Shown piece after piece: positions 20,298-25,457 of a DNA stretch of 25,457 bases; positions within the stretch are counted from its first letter, which is position 1, and every line of letters starts with the position of its first letter. Under the pieces are notes generated by a model, which made no database searches, was not told where the DNA came from, and saw nothing but the letters and a program-made list of their open reading frames with translations. The position numbers and the translations under genes are program-made. The stretch is taken from contig DAINRU010000031.1 in NCBI GenBank assembly GCA_036741695.1, forward strand, positions 1 through 25,457. The letters run 5' to 3'. This stretch comes from JAFANK01 sp036741695. GTDB lineage: Bacteria; Vulcanimicrobiota; Vulcanimicrobiia; Eremiobacterales; Eremiobacteraceae.

Positions 20298-21176
20298 ATG
20301 ATGTGTGTGAAGCGACAGCTCCTGGCGGTGATCCTCTCCATCGCGGTGGTCTCGGTGTCGGCGGTCGCCGCCGCTGACCAATCGACCTCGGGTACAAGTG
20401 GTTCACCCAGCCCGCAGTTGCTCAAGATCCTGCAGGGCATCCAGGAGCTGGACTCGACCGGCCTGCTCGCCATCCACGTCTGGGCAAGCTACTCGAGGCC
20501 CTATCTGCCCAGCCCCAATCTCACTCCGCTCGATCAGATCGAGACGGACATCCTCGTCAAGCTGGCGCCAGCCGAACGCACCGCCATATTGAGCTGGCTC
20601 GACCGCGGTGGACGCTCGAAGCTTTACGCGCTCGGCGTGACCGATGCCGACATCGGCCCGTGCACCGACGACATCGATGCTGCGAGCTGCAATTCTGCCG
20701 CCTCAAGCGCCGGCAGCGGCACAGGCGCCGCACCGCCATCTTTTCGCGATCTGCCCTTCACGCTCGTTCCGGGGGCGAATGACAGCGGGGGAGTCTCCAT
20801 TGAACGCGGATTTGCGATGGTGAAGATCGACGCCACCTCGGAGACGCATTGCCTGACCTTCAAGAACGTCGGATCGAAGAAGATCGATGCGGTGACCTTC
20901 GTGTACAAGATCCACGCGCAAAACGGCGAGGTCGTGGACGCCGGGTCGAATCTGCGCGCCGGTAATTTCGACCCAGGCGCCGAAGTGCCAGGGGTCGCTT
21001 CTGCCACGGACTTCGCCGCCATGCGCAGCGACAGCCCAGAGAAGGACCAGCTAGCCAATTGCTGGACGAGGACGACGCAGATGGCGACGCCGGCATTGCT
21101 GCGCGCTGCTTACATCACGGTCGGTGTCGTCTCCATCACCTACGACGACGGGACCCACTGGGCGCTCGGCCAGTAG
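20298..21176 (+). CDS. Secreted protein of unknown function with mature cysteines
   Basis: The product is about 292 aa from ATG 20298. Alternative starts are TTG 20289, ATG 20301 and GTG 20307. The signal peptide is clear (VKRQLLAVILSIAVVSVSAVAA, then ADQ). The N-terminal part (about 40-110) is helical, and a Ser/Ala/Gly-rich linker lies near 135-145. The C-terminal part is beta-rich and includes LTFKNVGSKKIDAVTFVYKI and VGVVSITYDDGTHWALGQ, resembling an immunoglobulin-like or similar fold. Mature cysteines in PCTDD, ASCNS, THCLTF and ANCWT could form two disulfides. I do not recognise the family. A TATGAT lies at 20297-20302, directly before GTG 20307, but no -35 supports it. It follows a terminator, so it has its own transcript. 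Confidence 0.7.
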   Translation: MMCVKRQLLAVILSIAVVSVSAVAAADQSTSGTSGSPSPQLLKILQGIQELDSTGLLAIHVWASYSRPYLPSPNLTPLDQIETDILVKLAPAERTAILSWLDRGGRSKLYALGVTDADIGPCTDDIDAASCNSAASSAGSGTGAAPPSFRDLPFTLVPGANDSGGVSIERGFAMVKIDATSETHCLTFKNVGSKKIDAVTFVYKIHAQNGEVVDAGSNLRAGNFDPGAEVPGVASATDFAAMRSDSPEKDQLANCWTRTTQMATPALLRAAYITVGVVSITYDDGTHWALGQ

Positions 21177-21252
21177 CCCCTAACTCCCTGGTCTTGCGGC
21201 GAGCATGTCCCGCGCAAGGCCGGTGGTATACAGCCTTTCGGCATCACGCGGT

Positions 21253-21282
21253 TTGACTGTCGTGCTTGCCACATGGTATTCT
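21253..21282 (+). promoter_or_regulatory. Candidate rpsO promoter
   Basis: TTGACT (21253-21258) and TATTCT (21277-21282) are separated by 18 nt. The leader to the rpsO GTG would be about 70 nt. S15 autoregulates through leader structure in several bacteria, but I cannot define such a fold here. The rest of the 183-bp gap after the secreted-protein gene shows no clear terminator. Confidence 0.5.
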
Positions 21283-21359
21283 TGAGCACGCTGTACGGCG
21301 GCACTGGCTCGGAATTTCGGGCTCGGCCGGTCCGCGAACAACGGAGGAGAAAACGAACC

Positions 21360-21629
21360 GTGGCGCTATCCAAGGAACACAAATCCTCGGTCATCGGAAA
21401 CTTCAAGCGCGGTGACAACGACACCGGATCCGCCGAAGTACAGATCGCGCTTCTGACCGAGTCAATCAACGATCTCACCGGCCATCTGCAGACCCACACT
21501 AAAGATCACGCCAGCCGCCGCGGACTGCTCATCAAAGTGGGCAAACGCCGGCGCCTGCTCAAATATCTGGAGCACGCGGATCTGGAGCGCTATCGCGCGA
21601 TCATCGAGAAGCTCGGTCTGCGTCACTAG
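21360..21629 (+). CDS. rpsO: 30S ribosomal protein S15
   Basis: The 89-aa product is the standard length. The GTG start at 21360 has GGAGGAGA about 9 nt upstream. S15 features are visible: GSAEVQIALLTESINDLTGH (helix contacting 16S rRNA), HTKDHASRRGLLIKVGKRRR with the HxxDxxSRRGL motif, and LLKYLEHADLERYRAIIEKL. It binds the central domain of 16S rRNA early in 30S assembly. The rpsO-pnp order is conserved across many phyla, and pnp follows after a structured 241-bp gap. Confidence 0.98.
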   Translation: MALSKEHKSSVIGNFKRGDNDTGSAEVQIALLTESINDLTGHLQTHTKDHASRRGLLIKVGKRRRLLKYLEHADLERYRAIIEKLGLRH

Positions 21630-21649
21630 CATTCATCCCAACGCTTTGC

Positions 21650-21675
21650 AGCAGCGGATTCTTAGATCCGCTGCT
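21650..21675 (+). terminator. Hairpin after rpsO, possible attenuator or weak terminator
   Basis: A perfect 10-bp stem AGCAGCGGAT/ATCCGCTGCT has a 6-nt loop (TCTTAG). It begins 20 bp past the rpsO stop. The following CTGATTTCC is not a strong T-tract, so partial termination or RNA stabilisation is as likely as full termination. Confidence 0.5.
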
Positions 21676-21689
21676 CTGATTTCCATAGA

Positions 21690-21850
21690 ACGGACCTCAA
21701 GGTCCGTTGCTTCAAGTATCTGTTGCTACAAGGGCGTTTGCGGGTTGTTCGTGGCTACATTAGTCGGTGCGGTCCAGGGATGGGCAGCGCCGCGTCAGAA
21801 GCTTATCATGTCAATACAAAGGCAATGAAACAACGGACCTTGAGGTCCGT
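21690..21850. repeat. 161-bp element with 25-bp palindromic terminal inverted repeats between rpsO and pnp
   Basis: The left end (21690-21714) and the reverse complement of the right end (21826-21850) agree at 24 of 25 positions. Each end contains the 18-bp palindrome ACGGACCT-CA-AGGTCCGT (or TG in the right copy). The left copy is palindromic over 20 bp (21689-21708). Just inside the left end a direct repeat, GTTGCTTCAAG/GTTGCTACAAG, occurs at 21706 and 21722. No ORF of note lies inside, and no clear target duplication flanks it. It could be a small non-autonomous or REP-like element, or RNA hairpins used in rpsO-pnp processing. Confidence 0.65.
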
Positions 21851-21870
21851 CAGAAAGTAGAGGATCCCCC

Positions 21871-23991
21871 TTGCCAGAGTCCGTCAGCATGGAGCTGGGC
21901 GGGCGGCAGCTCACGCTTGAAACCGGTGAGCTCGCACGCCAGGCCAACGGCTCCGTCTTCGTACGCTACGGCGACACCTGTGTGCTCGCCGCCGTCACAG
22001 CAAGTTCCAACCCCCGCGAGGGCATCGAGTTCTTCCCCCTCACCGTCGACTATGAAGAGCGCATGTACGCCGCCGGAAAGATTCCGGGCGGTTTCATCAA
22101 GCGTGAAGGCCGGCCGTCTGAAAAGGCGACGCTGACCGCGCGCATCATCGATCGGCCGATCCGGCCGCTCTTCCCCGATGGTTTCCGTCACGACATCCAC
22201 GTCGTCATCACGGTGCTGTCGGTCGATCCCGAAGTCGACCCGGACGTCGTCGCACTCACCGGTGCCGGCGCTGCCCTGGCAGTGTCCGACATCCCCTTCG
22301 ATCACAACATCGCGGGCGTGCGCGTCGGCTTCATCGACGGCGTGCCCGTCGTCAACCCGACCAAGACGCAGCTCGAATCGAGCACGCTCGACATGATCAT
22401 GGCCGGTACGACCGACGCCGTGATGATGGTCGAGGGCGGCGCCAAGGAGATCTCTGAGGAGCAGTTCCTCCAGGCCGTCGAGTTCGGCCACGAGCAGATC
22501 AAGAAGGTCATCGGCGAGATCGAATCCCTGGCCGCGCGCGCCGGTAAGCCCAAGCGTCAGTTCCCGCTCTTCCTACCTTCGCCCGCCATGCACTCCTTCG
22601 TGGACGAAGTGTTCGGCGCCGACATCGCCCGCGCCATGCGCGTCACACGTAAGCTCGAGCGCAACGCGGCGTTCGATCTCATCACGACGGCCGAGGCGCT
22701 CAAACGCGTGGCCGGTCACCCGCGCGAAGCAGAGCTGCGGCCGCTGCTCGAGGATTCACGCAACCACGACTTCGAGAAATGCGTCAAATCTCGTCAGGAA
22801 GAGGAGCTGCGCACCATGGTGGTGATCGAGGGGCTACGCCCCGACGGCCGCCAGCTGGATGAGATCCGTCCGATCACCTGCCGCACGACCGTCGTGCCGC
22901 GCACGCATGGATCGGGGCTCTTCACCCGGGGCGAAACGCAGATCTTCACCGCCGCCACGCTCGGTTCGCTCTCCGACGAGCAGCGTATCGACGGCTTGGG
23001 CCCGCAGACGTTCAAGCGCTACATGCATCATTACAACTTCCCACCGTTCTCCGTGGGCGAGACGCGCCCCATGCGCGGTCCCGGACGGCGCGAGATCGGC
23101 CACGGATATCTGGCGGAGCGCGCGCTCGTGCCGATGCTGCCGCCGGCCGATGAGTTCCCGTACACGCTGCGCCTGGTCTCTGAGACCTTCGAGAGCAACG
23201 GTTCGTCCTCGATGGGCTCGGTCTGCGCATCGACCATGGCGCTCATGGATGCGGGCGTGCCGCTTCGCAAGCATGTCGGCGGCGTGGCCATGGGTCTCAT
23301 CCTCAAAGATGGGCAGGCGGGCATCCTCACAGACATCCAAGGCTTAGAAGACGCGCTCGGCGAGATGGACTTCAAGGTCGCCGGCACGGTTGACGGCATT
23401 ACGGCGGTGCAGATGGACATCAAAGTCCGCGGCATCACGATCGACACCATGCGCCGTGCGATGGAGCAGGCGCGTGCCGGCCGGCTCTTCATCATCGACA
23501 AGCTCAAGGAAACGATCCCGAACCCGCGGCGCGGCCTCTCGAAGTTCGCACCCCGCATGTTCGTGCTCGAGATCCATCCCGACAAGATCAAAGACATCAT
23601 CGGCCCAGGCGGCAAGGTCATCAACAAGATCGTCGCCGAGACGGGCGCGAAAGTCGACATCGAAAACGACGGCCGCGTCTTCATCTCCTCGCCGGATGCG
23701 GAGTCTGGCGAGAAGGCCAAACGCATGGTGGAGGACATCGCGCGCGACGTCGAAGTCGGCGAGGTCTACACAGGCATCGTTAAGCGCATCATGAACTTCG
23801 GCGCCTTCGTCCAGATCCTGCCCGGCAAAGAAGGCCTCGTGCACATCTCGCAACTCGCGCCGCATCGCGTGGCGCGCGTCGAGGACGAGGTCAAGATCGG
23901 AGACGAGGTCATCGTACGCGTCTCGGAGATCGACAGCATGGGCCGCATCAATCTCACCCGCAAGGGGATGATGGAAGAGGCCAAGACCTGA
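21871..23991 (+). CDS. pnp: Polyribonucleotide nucleotidyltransferase (PNPase)
   Basis: The 706-aa phosphorolytic 3'-5' exoribonuclease is normal length. The TTG start at 21871 is supported by GAGGA 6 nt upstream. Domains in order are RNase PH 1 (about 5-140), an alpha-helical linker (about 215-300), RNase PH 2 (about 305-545), KH (about 555-620) and S1 (about 629-700). Visible motifs include SVGETRPMRGPGRREIGHG, ESNGSSSMGSVCAS, LTDIQGLEDALGEMDFKVAG and the KH GxxG in DIIGPGGKVINKI. The S1 segment is GIVKRIMNFGAFVQILPGKE. It follows rpsO, with a palindromic element in its leader that could serve RNase III-type processing and autoregulation as in E. coli; that role is inference. Confidence 0.98.
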   Translation: MPESVSMELGGRQLTLETGELARQANGSVFVRYGDTCVLAAVTASSNPREGIEFFPLTVDYEERMYAAGKIPGGFIKREGRPSEKATLTARIIDRPIRPLFPDGFRHDIHVVITVLSVDPEVDPDVVALTGAGAALAVSDIPFDHNIAGVRVGFIDGVPVVNPTKTQLESSTLDMIMAGTTDAVMMVEGGAKEISEEQFLQAVEFGHEQIKKVIGEIESLAARAGKPKRQFPLFLPSPAMHSFVDEVFGADIARAMRVTRKLERNAAFDLITTAEALKRVAGHPREAELRPLLEDSRNHDFEKCVKSRQEEELRTMVVIEGLRPDGRQLDEIRPITCRTTVVPRTHGSGLFTRGETQIFTAATLGSLSDEQRIDGLGPQTFKRYMHHYNFPPFSVGETRPMRGPGRREIGHGYLAERALVPMLPPADEFPYTLRLVSETFESNGSSSMGSVCASTMALMDAGVPLRKHVGGVAMGLILKDGQAGILTDIQGLEDALGEMDFKVAGTVDGITAVQMDIKVRGITIDTMRRAMEQARAGRLFIIDKLKETIPNPRRGLSKFAPRMFVLEIHPDKIKDIIGPGGKVINKIVAETGAKVDIENDGRVFISSPDAESGEKAKRMVEDIARDVEVGEVYTGIVKRIMNFGAFVQILPGKEGLVHISQLAPHRVARVEDEVKIGDEVIVRVSEIDSMGRINLTRKGMMEEAKT

Positions 23992-24012
23992 CCTGACACT
24001 CGCAAAACACAC

Positions 24013-24046
24013 AAAGGGCGGCTCGTCAAGAGCCGCCCTTTTGTAT
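24013..24046. terminator. Bidirectional Rho-independent terminator between pnp and the TolC gene
   Basis: A perfect 12-bp stem AAAGGGCGGCTC/GAGCCGCCCTTT with a 5-nt loop is flanked by T-rich sequence on the right (TTTTGTATTT) and by A-rich sequence on the left (GCAAAACACACAAA). It can end both convergent transcripts. Confidence 0.85.
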
Positions 24047-24062
24047 TTCCCCGCGCTGCGGA

Positions 24063-25400
24063 TCAGCTCTGCGCCGGGAGCAATCCCGCGGCGCGCTGCA
24101 GGCTGACGAGCGAGATGCGCAAGTCCGCCAGTGCGCTGATGTAGCCGTCTTCCGCCTGCGTCGTGGAGAGCAACGCGTCGGAGAGCTCGAGCGACGTGCC
24201 GACGCCCGCCTTAAAGCGGATCTGGTTCACCCGGAAATTCTCGCGCGCGGATGTGGTCGCGTCGCGAGCGGCGACGACTTGCGCCTGCGCCGCTGTATAG
24301 TTGAAATACGCCTCGCGCACCTCGAGGTCGACGTTGTTGTCGATGAGTTTGAGGTTGATCTTGGCCTTGTCGACCTCGGAGAGGGCTTGTTGCACCTTGC
24401 CGCGGGTCAACCCGCCACTGAACAGCTGCCAGGTGACGGCGAGCGCCTCAGAGAGCTGTGGCTGCGGCACGTTGACGAAATTCGGCAGCGTCGATGCGTC
24501 CTGGACCTGGACACTGACGTCGGGAAGATATCCAGCGCGGGCTCCTTTCACGGCCTCGTCCGCAATCGTCACCGCGTCGTGGGCCGCGGCGAGTTCGGGC
24601 CTGGTCTGTGCCGAGGTGAGCAACGAATCGAGCTCGTAGCTGGGCGCCTGCGTCTCGAGCACGTCGGTCGGGGTGATGATGCTGCTGAGGTTGATGTCGA
24701 GGATGTTGGCCAGCTGCGCGTTGGCCAGCAACGCCGCGTTGTGGGCTTTGATGTCGTTGACCTGAGCATCGGCGAGCGTGACTTCGGAACGCAGCACGTC
24801 AACCTTCGCCGCCGTTCCCGCGTTGTACAACTCATTCGCGGTCTTGAGGTCCTCGGTGGCGACGTTCACCGCTGTGTCGGCCACCTGAGCCGACCGGGTG
24901 GTCTGGATCAAGTTGAAGTAGGCGCTCGTCGTGTCTTGGATGACGCTGTTGTGCAGGCCGGCGAGCTGGTTTTGTGTCTGGGCGAGACCGGCCGCGGCCT
25001 GGCCGATCGCAGCCTGCGCGGCGCCACCCGTGTAGAGCGCATACTGCAGCGTCGCGTTGACGCTGTTCACGTTTTCGGCCGAGACGACGACCTTCTCGAT
25101 CCCGCCTGTGGGCGAAGGAAAGACGAACGCTCCCTCGCTTTGGGTGTGGGAGTACGCATAGCCGGCATCGACGGTCGGCTGGAACGCGGCTCGTGCCTGG
25201 ACCACCTTCGCCTCGGCGCTCAACTCGTCGGTCAGCGCCGACTGGTAGGCCAGGTTGTTGACGAGGGCGAGCTGCACCGCGTCATGGAGCGAGAGCGACA
25301 CGTGCGGGGCCGGTGCGCTCGTCTGCGCACCTGCCGGTGGGGCGACGGTCGCTGTGGCGATGAGCGAGCAGGTCAGGATGAGAGCGGTCTTCATGCGCAC
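24063..25400 (-). CDS. TolC family outer-membrane efflux channel protein
   Basis: The 445-aa product starts at GTG 25400 with AGAGGT about 7 nt upstream; ATG 25394 is an alternative. A signal peptide (KTALILTCSLIATATVAPPAGA, then QTS) precedes two OEP repeats. The first begins LSLHDAVQLALVNNLAYQSA and the second near SYELDSLLTSAQTRPELAAA. Each has long coiled-coil helices (for example ARAAFQP and YLPDVSVQVQ strands followed by Ala/Gln-rich helices). Typical TolC/OEP signatures include VDVLRSEVTLADAQ and RFKAGVGTSLELSDA. It forms a trimeric outer-membrane channel for an RND, ABC or MFS exporter, whose other parts are not in the window. It is the main evidence for a diderm envelope. Confidence 0.93.
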   Translation of the reverse strand: MRMKTALILTCSLIATATVAPPAGAQTSAPAPHVSLSLHDAVQLALVNNLAYQSALTDELSAEAKVVQARAAFQPTVDAGYAYSHTQSEGAFVFPSPTGGIEKVVVSAENVNSVNATLQYALYTGGAAQAAIGQAAAGLAQTQNQLAGLHNSVIQDTTSAYFNLIQTTRSAQVADTAVNVATEDLKTANELYNAGTAAKVDVLRSEVTLADAQVNDIKAHNAALLANAQLANILDINLSSIITPTDVLETQAPSYELDSLLTSAQTRPELAAAHDAVTIADEAVKGARAGYLPDVSVQVQDASTLPNFVNVPQPQLSEALAVTWQLFSGGLTRGKVQQALSEVDKAKINLKLIDNNVDLEVREAYFNYTAAQAQVVAARDATTSARENFRVNQIRFKAGVGTSLELSDALLSTTQAEDGYISALADLRISLVSLQRAAGLLPAQS

Positions 25401-25457
25401 GGCGGATACCTCTTGTCCGGAAAATAGTTTAGTGCCATATTATTAAGAGCTTTACTA

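Noticed and set aside
21690..21850. Insertion-sequence remnant with transposase
   Set aside because: The element has inverted ends but no transposase-like ORF and no clear target duplication; I list it only as a repeat.
24279..25427. 382-codon plus-strand open frame
   Set aside because: It is antisense to the TolC gene, whose signal peptide and OEP repeats are clear.
1..25457. tRNA, rRNA, CRISPR array, prophage, toxin-antitoxin or known defence system
   Set aside because: I looked for these and saw no tRNA-like cloverleaf, spaced repeats, phage or toxin gene signatures; gene content is core metabolism and regulation.

Overview
This GC-rich window of about 25 kb is gene-dense bacterial chromosome with no rRNA, tRNA, CRISPR array, integrase or transposase that I can see. 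A TolC-type outer-membrane channel with a signal peptide points to a diderm. However, LexA sits under operators that match the Bacillus-type SOS box (CGAACRNRYGTTYG), and the next gene is a YneA-like TM+LysM protein, a module best known from monoderms. Together with the aluminium-resistance/methionine gamma-lyase-like enzyme, this suggests a deep-branching diderm phylum of the Terrabacteria side, such as Eremiobacterota/Vulcanimicrobiota or Armatimonadota. That placement is inference at low to moderate confidence.

Layout. (1) 1-2780, minus: a three-gene set encoding a helical protein, a secreted protein and an SPFH protein with C-terminal zinc ribbons that runs off the left edge. (2) 2885-5166: divergent dusB (tRNA dihydrouridine synthase) and an M20 amidohydrolase. 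(3) 5195-5907: a possible 35-aa membrane protein and a MarR regulator whose putative start codon lies in a palindrome. (4) 5937-9702: two divergent operons. Leftward are a threonine/serine dehydratase, RidA and an atypical SDR. Rightward are ArsR, PhzF-like and GNAT genes. They share a 34-bp face-to-face promoter region that predicts leaderless mRNAs on both sides. (5) 9706-14800, minus: a CoA biosynthesis operon headed by an FHA protein, in the order FHA-panB-panC-coaBC-coaX, followed by an exported dienelactone hydrolase-like protein. The CoaX lacks two of the usual active-site aspartates. (6) 15006-15230: a small unknown protein. (7) 15302-19008, minus: a peptidase C26 hydrolase, an orphan cellobiose-type PTS EIIC, a methionine gamma-lyase-like PLP enzyme and a PilZ protein. 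The first three reading frames overlap. (8) 19122-20240: lexA and the divergent YneA-like gene, each with its own SOS box. (9) 20298-21176: a secreted protein of unknown function. (10) 21360-23991: rpsO-pnp, separated by a 161-bp element bounded by 25-bp inverted repeats that are themselves palindromic. (11) 24063-25400, minus: TolC.

Functional links. The dehydratase makes reactive enamine/imine intermediates that RidA removes. PanB, PanC, CoaBC and CoaX cover most of the route from ketoisovalerate to phosphopantetheine, leaving panE/ilvC, panD and later steps elsewhere. LexA and the YneA-like protein form an SOS checkpoint module. rpsO-pnp is the classical translation/RNA-decay pair.

The most notable observations are the SOS division-checkpoint module in an apparent diderm, the palindromic element between rpsO and pnp, the symmetric leaderless divergent promoter, the orphan EIIC operon and the altered CoaX active site.
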